From Scatophagus argus (Eukaryota; Chordata; Actinopteri; Scatophagidae), in assembly GCF_020382885.2 (NCBI RefSeq), contig NC_058515.1:9593223-9657222 (forward strand): 64,000 nt of DNA. The letters run 5' to 3'. Both the position numbers and the translations under genes were made by a program. Below the pieces are notes generated by a model. It did not search any database, had not been told where the DNA came from, and saw nothing but the letters and a program-made list of their open reading frames with translations. Below, in pieces: positions 1 to 13,899 of the stretch; within the stretch, counting starts at the first letter, position 1; every line of letters begins with the position of its first letter.

Positions 1-638
1 TACACGACTCTGTGCTGGGATGTTCGTTTATACATGAGGGATGGAGTGACAATGAATGTGCTGAGTGATGCTAAAAGAATACATCTCAGGTTGTATGAGC
101 TGCAAAATAGTCAGTCTTTATCAATCAGTTTTTGATTAACTGACGAGGAGTTGAGGAAATGTTCCTTGCAAGTTCCCAGAGCTGAAAGTGACGTGACTCC
201 AAATTTCTCATTTTGTTCAAACCCCAAAGATGTTGAATTTCTGAAGATGTAAAAACTAAGAAAAAGAAAAGTAGCAAATTCTCACATTTTCATAACGTGG
301 AACCAGCGAATGTGGCATTTTTATTTGATAGATGACTTAATTGTTTTAATGTCCCTCAGCAAGGCATTCTGTTAACTGATTTACAGTTGTCAAAGCACTG
401 CTTAGATAAAGTTAAAAGAACAAACATTTGAGGGGTTTTCAGAGTAAAGTCAATATGTTGACCAAGCAGTTGAAGACAAAAGAATCAAAATTTTGTGTAC
501 TTCATGCCTGGAGGTCTGCTGATTTTTATCACGCTGTGCTTGAGGTAGAACAGAGACAGATCTCTTCATTTCAGCTGATGATTAATCCAAAAACACAGTC
601 GGTGTCAGAAAAGTTCAAATGTATTTGTTATTTTTCAG
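1..638 (+). other. neurl4: Intron of neurl4 (5' edge of window)
   Basis: No exon could be supported here. A pyrimidine-rich acceptor ends at 638 and the first recognisable neurl4 exon follows, so this is read as intron. The short open frame at 428-649 runs through the acceptor and has no family resemblance, so it is not called. Confidence 0.6.
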
Positions 639-3600
639 ATCCGCATTGATAAGCTAGTGGACAAGTGGTCAGGCTCAATAGAGATTGGCGTGACGACACA
701 CAATCCTAACAATCTGGACTATCCTGCAACTATGACCAATCTGCGCTCAGGTAACACACACACACACACATGCACAAAGATTACAAACAGAACAGGAGTT
801 ATCCAGTGTGAATGAAGTCAGTCATTCTGGCTGTTGACATCAGGTACAATCATGATGAGTGGCTGTGGGATACTGACCAATGGGAAGGGAACCCGCAGGG
901 AATACTGTGAATTCAGCCTAGATGAACTTCAGGTTTGTGATCACTCTTTGACACGCACACACACACACACACTCATTTCACTTTTCACCTTCTGTGCACG
1001 GTTGTCTGTGTTTATGATCTCCATCGTCCCCTCTGTTCCACGTCTAGGAGGGAGATCACATAGGCTTGATGCGCAAAGCCAGTGGAGCGCTCCATTTCTA
1101 CATCAATGGCATCGACCAAGGTGAGACCCCTCATGGGGGGGAGGGCGGGCTGGAAGTGGCTGGGTGCAGTGATGTGATGCCTATCAGCTCAGAACAGAAA
1201 GATGAAACCAAATGAACCATCTGTTTGTTTTTTTTGTGCATTTTTTGTATTGTTGTTGTCCTTTGATCCCATGATGCTTTGCATCATAAACAATCTGCTG
1301 TCTTTCAAAATAGTGAGAATTAATGATTTATTAGCCACAAACTGCAGCTGTGTTAGCAAGGTTTTTAAGACTGCAGATGCACTACCTTTATATTTACAGT
1401 GAATACACACAGCAAATACTGTGTAGGTCACAGTATTTGTTGTGTGTATTTGTTGTGTGAATATTGGCACTGTGAAGGAAGTATAATTTGGGTCTCTACT
1501 TCAACCACTTTTGTGTCATTCACCAGGTGTTGCAGCAGCCCAGACACCCGGCGTGGTCTACGGTGTGGTCGACCTCTACGGCATGGCCGTCAAAGTCACA
1601 ATAGTCCACAACCACAACCACAGCGACCGCCTCAGACGCAACAACGCCATCATGAGGGCTCTATCGCCGGATGTCGGCAGGCCCAGGTCGGCTCTCTCCC
1701 TCACCCCGGACACAGAGTGCCCCGACCGGCTGCTCTTCCATGCCAACTGTGGCCAGAAGGCTGCCATCATAAGTGACGGCAGGACGGCATTGCGGCCACA
1801 GTGAGTCCACTTCACCTGTTTGAAAACAACATTTCTAAATGATCTTGACTGTGCTCAGAATGTTTTAAACGGTTTGTGAAATACTAAAATAAGGCTTGTT
1901 GATGTGAAGAAAAATCATACATCATATTGGGTAATTCTGCTGTTACAGGATGTTGTTTTAAACATTTAATAGTGATGCTGAAGTTAACAACGCTGCTTCC
2001 ACAGTGCGACTGACGACTTCAACCACGGTGTGGTCCTGAGCAACCGGCCGCTGCGCTCCAATGAGGTGTTCCAGGTTCGCATCGACAAGATGGTGGACAA
2101 GTGGGCAGGCTCCATTGAAATCGGCGTCACAACGCACAACCCTGCCTACCTGCAGCTGCCCTCCACTATGACCAACCTGCGCTCAGGTAAAACGCTAAAT
2201 TCTTAGACACTAATGGATTGTAGAACTTGTGTTAGTGCTCCAGTGCTTCTGTGTGAATGGGGAGGGGTTTCAGACATGTCACTCAATTTTGTAGGGACGT
2301 GGATGATGACAGGAAACGGCGTAATGCACAACGGAACAACAATCCTGGACGAGTACGGACACAACCTGGACCGGCTCAAGGTGAGTTATATTTCTTTTGT
2401 GTCACTCAGCTGGCAGTCAAACTCTGCCTTCATCCTCCCATAACGCAGCTTACGTTCCCTCTTCATAAATTCTTTTATAAACTCTAATCTTCCCATTTTG
2501 CAGGCAGGTGACACGGTAGGTGTAGTGCGGAAAGAAGACGGCAGCCTCCACTTCTTCGTAAACGGCGTGGCTCAGGGCCCGGCAGCCTGGAACGTCCCTC
2601 CCAGTGTTTACGCCGTCGTCGACCTCTATGGCCAAGCTGCTCAGGCCACCATCATGGACGACATGGGTGAGGAAGAGAACCAGGGCTCCGCTCGAAACAG
2701 ATTCTGCTTTAGAGGACGTGGACTTTGTAAATGTTTCCCCTCCTCTGCCTCTCCTTTTGTTAGTGGACCTCCCCCCTCTCCCAGAGGACAGCTCAGAGGG
2801 CCCCACAGCCATGTCCCCCGGGAGCCCCTGTTCAGTAGGTGGGACCAGCTCTACCAACGACCTGCGTTTCCACCAGCTCCACGGCACCAACGCAGTCATC
2901 ACCAATGGAGGGCGCACCGCCCTGCGCCAGAACTGTCGCAGCGAGTTCAACGATGCCATTGTCATTTCCAACAGGTGAACATGTGAATATGGTCTGTTCC
3001 AGACAGGAAGAACATTATCAGCCTCTAATCTCACACCATATTTAGATTCCCACACATCCAAGTCAATAACAGAAGCCCAGTAATATCACACCGTAACAGC
3101 TGGTGCCAATCTTCAGTTTTGTAATGACTTATTGTGAAAAGTTAACCGGACTTGTAAGTGGGCTCAAGTTTTAACCCCACTTACCAAGTCTGTTTCAGTT
3201 TCCTGTTAATTAAAGCTGATTTGTGGGTCAGATGGACAGCAACCCAGAAGGGTACAGGGAATATCAGAATTTTAATAAGATAAGTGTGTTTTGAGACTTT
3301 GTTGTGAGTAAGATAAGTAAGATGACACCAGATACAAACAGCTAAATAAGTTTGACTTGCTAACTGGTGAACACCACCAGATGAAAAGTCACAGACAACA
3401 TTATGAGTAATGATAATGTTTCTCCCAAGAGAACAGCAGAGATGAAACAGCATTCAGACACTGTGTTGTGGCGTTGCTGCCTCTGGATCTGAACTTGTCA
3501 CCTCCTCGTAGGTGCCTTCGAGATGGAGAGCTGTTTGAAATTGTTATTCAGAAGATGGTGGACCGCTGGTCGGGTTCAATAGAGGCAGGTGAGGTGTTTC

Positions 3601-6600
3601 CGCTTGGAATCCAGTGGCTTGAATTCTCCGTTGCCCAATATTTGTCTCTATTGCAGTATTTTATCCATTGTGTTTAATTGTGTAGTGACGTCCTCTGTGT
3701 GTGCAGGAGTGACGGCAATCAGGCCAGATGAGCTTGAGTTTCCCAACACTATGACTGATATTGACTACGACACCTGGATGCTCAGGTAGAACACATTGTG
3801 AATAAGAAGAGGACTCGGAAGATGTATTTCAATATGTTTCAGTGCTTTGCTGTTTTATAGTTTTAAGAACTCTAAAAGAATAAACCATTAAAGCTTCAAA
3901 AATGGAATGTGCAGAAGTTTTGTGTTGTTCGTGTGTTGAAAGAAAAACCCGTCTTTCACTTTTCTAAAACCCCAGCTGGTCACACAGAGTTCAAGTCATG
4001 AGTTAAATTTTTTTGCTTTTGTTTTTTTTTTGTCTTTCTCTTTTGTTTTTGCGCAGTGGAACAGCCATCATGCAAGATGGCAACACGATGCGCAACAACT
4101 ACGGTTGTGACCTGGACTCCCTGACCACAGGCTCACGCATAGGCATGATGCGCTCAGCCAGCGGCGACCTCCACTACTACATCAATGGCGTGGACCAAGG
4201 CATCGCCTGCTCCGGTCTGCCACCAGGTAAAGGGGCTGCGACATCTGGACTCGACTGCAGCTGCATACACAATACATCATCTATGTCTCTCTGTCTTTCA
4301 GAGGTGTACGCTGTGATCGACCTGTATGGTCAGTGTGTTCAGGTGTCCATCACCAGCTCCTCAGGCCCGCTGGACAACAGCCTGTGCACCAGCAACATCA
4401 CTGAGAAGAGCTTTCCAATCCACTCGCCAGGTACACGGCAGGGTCCCTACTTGGGCCTGCAAAGCCTTGAAAAACGTCATCTGATCAGATGTTTTGGAAC
4501 TGTATGTAAGAGGTTTTGTTAGGTATTTTTTGTCTACAGCTTTCAAGCAACATAAGATTTTGTTTGAATGTTTAGTGCAGTTGTGTTAATTTGTTCCAAA
4601 GTGAAGGTAAAGAGTTGAAGAAAGGCAGTGGCAGTTAAGACTCAAAATACAGTATTTCAAATCAGTTCTCAACTTCCTCAAAGCCTCATCTAAATATTTC
4701 TTCTTCTTTGGTGTTTGTGTGTGCATGCGTAGCAGCAGGTGTTGCCCATCGGTTACACAGTAAACACGGTAAGAACGTGGTGCTGCTCGGCGAGGGCTGC
4801 CAGGCCGTCAGAGTTGGAGGTTACGCTCACGGCATCGTATTCAGCGCAAAGGAGCTCAAAGCAGACGAGCTGTTTGAGGTAATGCTCCGAAAATGAATCT
4901 GCTTTCCTGCAGATGAATGAAATGCGCATTAAACTCTCTAACACAAGTATCTGCAGATAGAAGAAATATTTTCTCAATTAAAACCAGCTGGTGCTTGGTT
5001 TGCTGTTCTTGCTCTCTCCTGATTGCTCCATCTCTGCCCCTCTGCAGGTGAGGATTGATGAAGTGGATGAGCAGTGGTGCGGTTCGCTGCATATCGGTCT
5101 GACCACGCTGGCACCCCCTGAGCTGCCATCCTGCCCGCTATCCGGTCTCTCCCCCTCCCTCCCGCAGCTTCGCACCAAGGTCACCTGGCTGCTCTGCGGC
5201 TCCGAGGTCCGTCGCAACGGTGTGCTGCAGCGCCAGAACTACTGCTGCTCGCTGGACCGGCTGACGGTAAGCTGCTGCTCCCCGCTCTGCAAGGACAAAT
5301 CACTTCACACCGATTCTGGCAGCGCTACGTGGATACCTGTTAGATTTACAATCAATTTAGAATGCTACGGGCTGCTTAAAGCACTGGTTAGAGGTCGTAT
5401 TAAAGACCCCCTCTCCCCTCAAAAGACATTATCACAGATCTGTGATTGTCACAGGCTGCCAGCTAAAGGAACAGTTCATACACAAACCCCCAAGTCAGTG
5501 GAAAGTCAGTATATATTCTGCTCCCCTAAATAAGTCTGCTTCTTCACTGATTGCTTCTTAGGTTGGCAACCGTGTGGGTGTGAAAAGGTGCAGTGACGAC
5601 ACCATGCACATCTTCATCGATGGAGAGGACATGGGACCTGCAGCGACTGCAGTAGCCAAGGTAAGCACACACACATACACGCAATAAAGCACGCACACAG
5701 CTGCAGTACACTGAGGCTACGCGACACTGTGCTGTCATTCAACACCTCTCTCTGCCTCCTCGCAGAATGTGTATGCAGTTTTGGACCTGTACGGGCGGAT
5801 AACAGCCGTGTCCATCGTGAGCTCCTCGCTGATGGAGGATACGGAAAGCGTGAAGGCGCCCTCGCTCTCCTCAGACAGCTGCAGCGAAGGAGAGGAGGAG
5901 GGGACCCCCGTCAGAGAGGTAGGAGCCTAAAGAGAGGACTTAGCCAGCAGTTTAAAGCCAGCCTGAAAGTCAGACTCATAGTGCAACCTCTTGTCACCGC
6001 CAGGTTGAGGCAGAGCCGTGTGCGGTGGTGCCCACCGTCATGGCATTCCTGGAAAACCACGGCAAAAACATCCAGCTGTCCAACCAGAACCTGACGGCAG
6101 CCAGAGTATGCAGCTACAACCAGGGGCTGCTGGTCACCGCCCAGCCGCTGGCTCGCCAGCAGCTGTTTCAGGTAGCTTTACAGCACAGTTTGGTGTCTAT
6201 ATGTAGTCCAGGCTTTGATTTTCATACCACTGAGACCTGTTTAGATTAGATTGTATCAGTTAAATAGCTTGATACAGTACTTACTGGGTCAGGACAATAT
6301 AGCTTAAACTGCATATGATGAATTGGATTAACCTTGATGACATTAAATGTAAAAATAACATTTATAAATCAGTCCATGTGTTTCCCTTTTCCTTCTTTGC
6401 TCTGTTTAATCGTAGTACGACCTCTTAAAGATGCTGGAATTTTTTGAAAATCGCCATATTAGCAAAGTTGGCTTGATTTTATTGTCCAGCCTTACTTCCC
6501 TGCAAGATGTGTTTGCTTTTACATCATACTGTTTCCTTTTATATCACCCAAGACTCATGGTGTGAAACATGTTACTGGGAAAGTTAAGATAAATTTTATT

Positions 6601-9040
6601 TTGTAAGTAAAAAATCAGTCAGATATTTGCCTCCAAAGGAATAAGTTCCAAAAAGAAACAAAGAAGACCAAACAGAAAATATAATAATAATGATAGGAAA
6701 AGGCTGATGGTATCAGATTTAAAAATAAAAGAGCAAATCTAAATGAAGAATATCGATCAGAGAAGACAAGTTTATTTATTAATGGACTATAAGACAATAA
6801 GGTGTTTTAGGCTTTGACCGCTTCAGCCTGTCAACAGTCTGTCTTTGGTCATTAGTTTCAGATCGACCGTCTGAACCCGTCGTGGACGTCATCGCTGTCG
6901 TTAGGGGTGATAGGTCACTCCCCCGACCGGCTCAACTTCCCCTCCACAGCGTGCTGTCTGAAACGCTCCGCCTGGCTGCTGCAGAGGGACTCTGTCTTCC
7001 ACAACTCCCTGAAGGTGAACACACTCTTTAATACACAAGTTCGGTCACTTTGGAATTGATTTCTGTCTTATGTGACAAACTGAGAGGGTTCTCACTGACT
7101 TTTGACTGATGGTTCCTTAGTTTTTGTCTCACTCTCTTCCTGTTCTTCTTCTCTGTTCTTCCATTTTTTTCTTCTTTCGCCATCATCACTCCTCAGATAT
7201 GTGAGAACTATGGTCCTAATTTGGACACATGTCCGGAGGGGACAGTGTTGGGTCTGCTGGTGGACGCCAACAGCTGTCTCCACCTCTACGTCAACGGCAT
7301 GGACCAGGGTGTTGCAGCGCAGGATATTCCTTCGCCTTGCTACCCCTTCATCGACCTCTACGGCCAGTGCGAACAGGTCAACACGAGACACACATTTGAG
7401 ACACTGGAACCAACATTTGTTTGATATTTTCAGAAAATTTACCAATCTGAACTAAAACTCAAGCCATGCTAATGAAAAACTGTGTCATCGTGGCAGGTTA
7501 CCATAGTAACAAACAACGTGCCAGCTGTGGGTGGGGAGAGTGGGGAGCCCCGTTGTCAGGGCGACATGGAGAAGGCGGACATGGTTGACGGTAAGAAGCC
7601 AGCTGTTACTGTTGCATCTCTTCGTTCATGTTGTGTTTCAGTGTTTTTCAAGGCCTGCGTTTTTACAGGAATCAAAGAGAGTGTGTGCTGGACGCCCCCT
7701 CCAGAGGTCAACCCCAACAAGACCTGTGAGTATCAGGCACTGTGCTCACGCTTCAAAGACCTGCTCACGTTACCAGGTGAGTCTTATCCCAGCCCCCCGA
7801 CTGCGATGTCTGTCTCACATCTGAACGTAACGTTCACACACTCTTGTCTTCTCCACCACCGTACATAAGACGGCTACTTCAACGAAGACGCAAAGTACAA
7901 CCTGTGCTACTGTGAGTCCTGCCACAAACTTCGGGGTGACGAGGCTTATTACAAGAGAGGAGAGCCGCCTCGGGACTACGCCCTGCCCTTTGGGTGGTGC
8001 CGCTTCGCCCTCAGGTGAGAGGCCCCAGATACTGATACAGACAGAGCAGTGAGGTATTGACTGAATCAGAATGAGTTTTGAGCCCCTTGTGTGTTTATGT
8101 CCTCAGATCATAAGGTCAGTCTTTGTTGTAGAAGTTGTTCGAGTGTTTACTTGCAAATGTGCAATGCTAACTGACTTTGTGTCAAATAAAATAAATTTCA
8201 AGGGACAGAAATGTGTCTATAAATGTTTGTATCCTCTTTGTGCAGGATCAAGCCCCACTGTGAGGTCTCCAATGCACTGAAGAAGTGGCACATCGCGTAC
8301 CACGGCACCAGTGTAGGAGCCCTGCGACGCACGCTGGACCACAGCCAGCTGCTGCCTGGTAGGACAATCCCTCATTCAGACACACGCTGAAGTTCAAGGA
8401 GGTTCCTCAATAGGAAGTTGTCATTTAAAGTGCACTGTGCCCACAGCTGTCTTAGAGGTTTTCACTCGCTGAAGTTCCCATAGGGACACTGCTCCTAAAA
8501 CTAAGAGCATCAGCCGAACGCCTGAATTTCATTTTGCTATCGCAGGGACGTCGTCCGTCTTCTCAGTGTCCCCGGTGAAGACAGAGGGGCCTAACGGCTA
8601 CGGAGAGCCAGAGGAGAACAGCGCCCCCGGCAGGGAGGTTCCCAGAGTGCGACTCTCTCCCACGATGCGCTACTCAGGCATGGAGATCTTTGCCCCCAAA
8701 GTGCAGTAAGTTGCCCCCTGATCCAAAAATTCACTAATAAAATAAATGCCTCCGTTGGACAGTCTGTGATGGAGAGCTAACAGGAAATGAAGGGTGAGAG
8801 AGAACTTACCGATAGACCTCCTTCTCCTCGTGCAGATTTTTGGACCCCCGTTCTCACCGCTGCCACCAGGCTCAGGTGGGATTCCAGGTGTGTGTGCGTC
8901 CCGGCTCCTACAAGGTGGGACCCCAGACGCTCGGCCACAGCGAGCCCCTGGACCCTCGCTTCAGCAACTCGGAGATCGAGTGGATCACCAAGGAGCAGGG
9001 CGGCACGCTCCTCTACGGACTGCTCATTCGGGTCGAGTGA
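639..9040 (+). CDS. neurl4: Neuralized-like protein 4 (5' partial, 25 exons in window)
   Basis: Exons: 639-750, 844-932, 1048-1120, 1527-1800, 2005-2186, 2295-2380, 2504-2666, 2764-2974, 3512-3588, 3707-3785, 4057-4226, 4302-4430, 4733-4878, 5048-5266, 5562-5660, 5766-5918, 6004-6171, 6862-7014, 7197-7376, 7497-7590, 7669-7776, 7870-8014, 8246-8358, 8546-8705, 8836-9040. They join in frame (3588 nt, 1195 residues plus stop) and carry about the last three quarters of the protein; the start lies upstream of the window. Five Neuralized repeats are recognised by the recurring [11 protein letters not shown]-type, FYINGIDQG-type and VVDLYG-type motifs, the first one truncated. The C-terminal part is cysteine- and histidine-rich ([14 protein letters not shown]) and ends in [10 protein letters not shown], as in NEURL4. 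In mammals NEURL4 has six NHR repeats, binds HERC2 and CP110 and acts at centrioles. Those roles are family knowledge, not visible here. Confidence 0.93.
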
Positions 9041-9574
9041 AGGGAGCGACGGTGGTGGGGCATTCGGGTGGAAGCGGGGGAGGGTCCGTGCGGCGCCCCT
9101 CGTTACTTTTAACAAACTGACAACCAAATCCAACCCCTGCCTTGAGCGAGAGACTCCTGTGGAATCCAGCTGTTCCATACTGTGGATTGTTGACAATTCA
9201 ACGTTATTGTTTCGTTTATTTTGTTTTTGTTTTTTTGGTTGGTTGCTCTTGGACTCTTTTAATGGCTGGGGGCTACGGCGGTTTCAATGAAGAACAGACA
9301 CTGCCTGCACTTTATGTTTCGGACACTCGTGGGCGATTTTTAAACTTCTCATCGACACGACATGTTATTGTTCATTCGCTTTGTTTTTTTTCACGTTTTT
9401 TTTTTTGTCCCCGTTCTTCCCGACATACTTTCTTCCACTCACACAAACTGCTTTTTTTTTCTTTACCTTTTTGGCACTTATTTTAACACTTAATCATCTC
9501 TGGTCAGTGTTTTATTTTGGGAGGAGCTGCCCCCTGCATGTTCTCAGACCGTCACCTGAAAAGACTGAAACGTG

Positions 9575-9690
9575 GGTCAAAAAAAAAAAAACAAAACAAA
9601 AAAAAGAGTGACAATGTTTTCAAAAAAATTATATATGTGTATGTATATATATATATGTATATATATATATACATATATATAAAAACAAAA
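9575..9690. repeat. A-rich and (TA)n/(GTAT)n low-complexity tract
   Basis: An A-run with interspersed C (about 9580-9606) is followed by alternating TA/TG repeats to about 9680. It is simple sequence inside the predicted neurl4 3'UTR. Confidence 0.85.
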
Positions 9691-10965
9691 AAACAGAAAC
9701 TTGAATCTGAGAATGAACCCAAGAGTGTCTTGTGATTGTGACTTCTTTGGGAGGGTTTTAAAACTGGAGGAAGAAAAAAATGTTTACACATACATGTACT
9801 GTATGTTCCTGTCCTCTTTGTGTCTCCACATTAGCAGTCTGGCTACTTTATCAGAACTGTTTGCATTTCTGTTCTGGACCAGAATCACCTCGGACTGGTG
9901 TTGTCAGATGGAAGCAGGCTTTAGTGTGTGGAGGAAACCCGAAGGCGCGACCTGAGAAACGGACATTTGAAAAACCTTCCTGCACTTTTTGGGAATTTAA
10001 AAAACAAGAAAAAAATTGAGTATTGTGGTAATGAATGAAATATATGCCCAGCCTTACAGCTTGTGCGTTACACCTGAGAGGATCCACCGTCAGATATTTA
10101 GAGTTATATTTACCTCTAGACTCGGTAGTTTTGATACAGGAAAAAGGGGTAAAGGGGGGACGAGTACTACATTTTGGGATCTACACTTCTCTGCTTTTTA
10201 TGCCCAAAGTTAGATGAGATGGTTTTAATCTTGTCATGTTAGCAAACAAAATTTCCCAAATTGATTTTTTTTTTTTTTTTTTTAAAGATGGTTAAATGGT
10301 TTCCCCACATCACTCCAACCCTCCTGCCCTCATCATTTGCTCTAACTCCACTCCATGTCTGACTCTGTTTACCCAGCAGGACCCCCAGAGCCAACAACGA
10401 GGACTTTCAGGGTCAGCAGGAGGATGAGTGGTCTGCATCCAGTGACCTACGCCGCTGTTTACATGTGAATGTTAATAAGTAGGGCTCTTTTCTTTCAGCC
10501 AACATCACTCATTTACATTTGTCAAAATGTTTATACAAGAGTTTTTATTTGATCCAGAACATCCGCTTAATCATTGATTGTATGCTAACTGTTTTCCCAA
10601 AGCGCATTTCTTTCTTTTGTTTTCTCATTATTCTCAATCCTGTCGCCAATTTGATAAACCTGCTACAGAACACGAAATCCTGACAGCTTTTCAAGGCACA
10701 GTTTTGATGAGTCGACCTCAAAAGAACGTAATTCAAGAAGCTCGGCTCACCTTCTCCGAGCAGCTGTGATCTGACTGACCTAAGCTCTGCGGGGTTTGGC
10801 GAAAGAAAAACTTGGAATCAAAAATGTGAAAAATATAACGATGTGGGTAATTTATGGCCCAGTGCTGCTTTGTACAATTTAATTTTTGTTTTGTTTTGTT
10901 TGTTTTCTGTATGTTGCATTGTACAGGCTGTTACATAACAACTCATACCTTCCTGATTTATAAAA

Positions 10966-10971
10966 AATAAA
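10966..10971 (+). terminator. neurl4: Candidate poly(A) signal of neurl4
   Basis: AATAAA lies in a T-rich then A-rich context and is the first canonical signal after the stop codon. It is about 100 bp from the candidate hdlbp signal on the other strand. Confidence 0.5.
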
Positions 10972-11054
10972 CTGACAGACAGTATGCACAGAAGGATGGC
11001 GAATGCTGCTTTGGTTTTTAACATGAAGAAATGACAAAATCTACTGCTGCTTTT

Positions 11055-13899
11055 GGTTCCTTTTTTTCACATTTTATTTAGAGTAGGAAAAAAAAAGTGT
11101 GGTCACTGACATCTTATTGCAGTGCTGCATACTTCCTCAGTCACACCTTTTCCAAATTGCTGTAGACCAATTACTCATTAAGGCTAATAGTGGGGTTTTT
11201 TCAGAGCTTTTTACAGAAATAACGGCTGCTTCGAGGGCAGCTCCGTCCTGCCGTTAAAGAACAGACACACATGAAGAGCGATTTTAAAATGCCGACACTC
11301 AGCCAAGAGTTCAACAACTAAAAATAAGACAAGTTACATGACCGACAGTAATCTGCTGGATGATCCTGTTGGGTTGCATAGTCGCGTTTTGTTCACTGAT
11401 CTGTCATCAGCTTTAAAGAGTAAATCCTTCACCAGCTTCGACTTTTAAATTTGGACCCTGAGTTTTCTTCTTTTATTCTAACGCCTGCTTTATTTGGAGC
11501 TGTCAGTCTGGTCCCGAGCTCTTCCTGTCAACGTCAAAATAGTTTCAAGGACATTTTGAGAGACGCACTTGGTTACACTTTCTCAATGTCAATCTCACGT
11601 CTGTGCGGTCAAAGACATTTTCACAGATGTCTGCCCAGATTGATAAAATGTGCAAATGTTGCAAACAGAAAGCTGCTGTAACATTCCTACGTTATTGTGT
11701 ACCACATGTACATCTCTTGTGACACCTAATTATTAAGCATTTGGGACGACCAACTTCGATACATGAGAAGGAGGGAGGAGGAGGAGAGCAGTGAGTCTGA
11801 GTGAAGCTGCGACAGTCCATCACTCAGGGTTCAGGTCAATGAATGAATCACTGAACATACAAAGGATCTCAAACAGTCCTGTTTTTCATTTCACCGCACA
11901 TCCTGTCCTTACAGCTGCAGTAACATTAAATGTTAGCATGCATATGATATCAGTATAGATTAATGTCACATCTGGACTGCAGCCCAAAACCAAGGTTCCG
12001 TGCAGACTGGAAATATTGGCTTCACACTGTGTTTTCGATCCTGGCTGACAGTATATCATTCTGAGCAGACAGGAAGCATCTGTGAGATCCTGAAAGGGCA
12101 TTTTAAAATGTAACCCGCCACTGGAAAACGGGTAAAATAACGACATTTGTACACAGTCCTCATCTCACAAACGGAGCTGCGATACAGACAACAGCAGAGG
12201 CTGTTAAAACTACTGCATCCAGCTGCTAATCACACAGACCTGAGAGTGATAACCCTCCCTTAATTTTTAGTAAGAAAGCAAATAAGGCATTTATCAAACT
12301 GTTAAACTTCACCTTTAAGCTTCTGATTAAACTGATTTAAATCTGGGCCAACTGGGCACTTCAGGACGTGCTGATTAAAGTCTCAGAAGTGGGAAAAGTC
12401 AGGGGGCAACAAAGGCTTTTTTGTTTTGCTACAAAATATCTCGAAACAGACATGAAGCACTTGTATGAAAGAAAAGTGCAGCTGTTGATGCTGGGGAGGG
12501 GAGGTCAGATTTTTAAGCAGCATCGTGTGCGTGGCAACAAGCCGAGAGCGTAAAAACCTCCAAATGAGCTCTTGAGAAGAGAGACAAACAGACAAAGACG
12601 ATGCAAAAAGTTTGGTTCAGCTTCATTCAAATATACATCTTAACTTCCACATACGCGCGCACATACATACATACAAACATACAGTCCTTCAAATATGCCA
12701 GAAACCAACAACAACAACAAAAAAATCCCACACAGTTTAAAAAAATAGCGAAAAGTCCTTTGTACACGTACACATTAACTGCTAACATATGCCCAAACCC
12801 TGACGTACAAGCATTCACTCCCAAACATAAGGTTGTAAGCATCAAGCTACAGTGGGTGCTTTTATAAAAAACGCATGATCACAGTAGTTCAAATAAAATG
12901 GCTCCTTTTCTTTTGGAATAAATAAACAGTTGTGACAAAAACGACCTTCGTTACAAACATTCGGTTTGTACACGTCCTTCCGCTCAAACGCTGATTTGAA
13001 AAATGGAAAAACCTTCAGGAAGTCGACTACAGCAGCTGTTTTTTTGCTCCCAGCTCGGACATAAATTAAAAAAAGGAGATCTACAAACACTCGTGGGTGG
13101 GGAAAACCTCTCCTTCTCTCCCCACCACCAGCACCACCACACACACACACACACAAACACACACACAGAGCTCATTGCCTCACCTGCTGCACCACCACAC
13201 TCATCAGTGAGCCAACACAAAATCTCTTCGTAAAAACCACAAGAACTGTAAAAGATGCCTGTTTTTTTTTCTTTTTTTACAAACTCTTCATGCACAGTAA
13301 AACCTCCCCTCTTTGTTTTGAGCTTAAAAATCCAAGACTTACACATCGTTACCTGGACGTACGTCTTGCTTCAGGTGTCCCGTGCTCTCCGGCCCCACTC
13401 TGAAGAGTTTTTAAACATTTCCGAAGTCTTGCAGTGACGTGACAGGTTGAAGGGGGAGAGTGTGGCAGTCACAGGTGAAAAAGGGTGCTGCAGGGGGTCA
13501 GTTTTGAAATATTTCCGAGACCAGCAGGGGTGGTGCAACCGAGAGGCAGAGCGAGACAGCAGAACTATGAAGGGAGCAAATGACGTTCTTTTTTTTTTGT
13601 TTTTTGTTTTTTTTTTGTTCTCTCGGGGGGAAGGTGGAGGTACTAAGAGGAAAGACAGATGAGGAAATAAAGAAGGAAGAGTTCTCCCAGAATTCATTGT
13701 GGCTGGTTGTGGGAGGACGGTACAAAAGGGTTTACAGAGAAAGAGAGACAAAGGGAGGTCACTAACAAGAAGAAGAGAGGAGGGAGGAGGAGGAGGAGGG
13801 AGGAGGGCGAGCAGCAATTTGATTAGAGATCGGTTTTGTCTCTCATCATCTACTTTACAGAAGTTTTTTTGTTTGTTTGTTTTCTCCAAGTGAGCAGCT
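11055..13899 (-). other. hdlbp: Predicted hdlbp 3'UTR
   Basis: There is no conserved coding sequence in about 2.8 kb after the hdlbp stop. A minus-strand AATAAA (TTTATT on plus) is at 11073-11078. The tract contains purine/pyrimidine-biased blocks (about 13590-13620 and 13770-13810) and an ACAC repeat (about 13136-13168). The 172-residue minus-strand open frame at 13371-13889 is low-complexity and is read as UTR. The full UTR length is inferred from the poly(A) signal only. Confidence 0.45.
11073..11078 (-). terminator. hdlbp: Candidate poly(A) signal of hdlbp
   Basis: TTTATT on the plus strand reads as AATAAA on the minus strand. It lies convergent to the neurl4 signal, so the two transcripts would end within about 100 bp of each other. 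Confidence 0.4.

Larger units (their letters stand above)
9041..10990 (+). other. neurl4: Predicted neurl4 3'UTR
   Basis: The region is non-coding and rich in T and A runs. It includes a poly(A) tract near 9580-9606 and an alternating TA microsatellite at about 9630-9680. The first good AATAAA on the plus strand is at 10966-10971, suggesting a 3'UTR of about 1.9 kb. The small open frames here run through simple sequence and are not called. Confidence 0.6.

Noticed and set aside
2450-3061. 203-codon minus-strand open frame
   Set aside because: It is the antisense shadow of neurl4 exons 7 and 8, which are supported by family motifs and splice phase.
13371-13889. 172-codon minus-strand open frame after the hdlbp stop
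   Set aside because: It is low-complexity, has no domain, and lies in the predicted 3'UTR.
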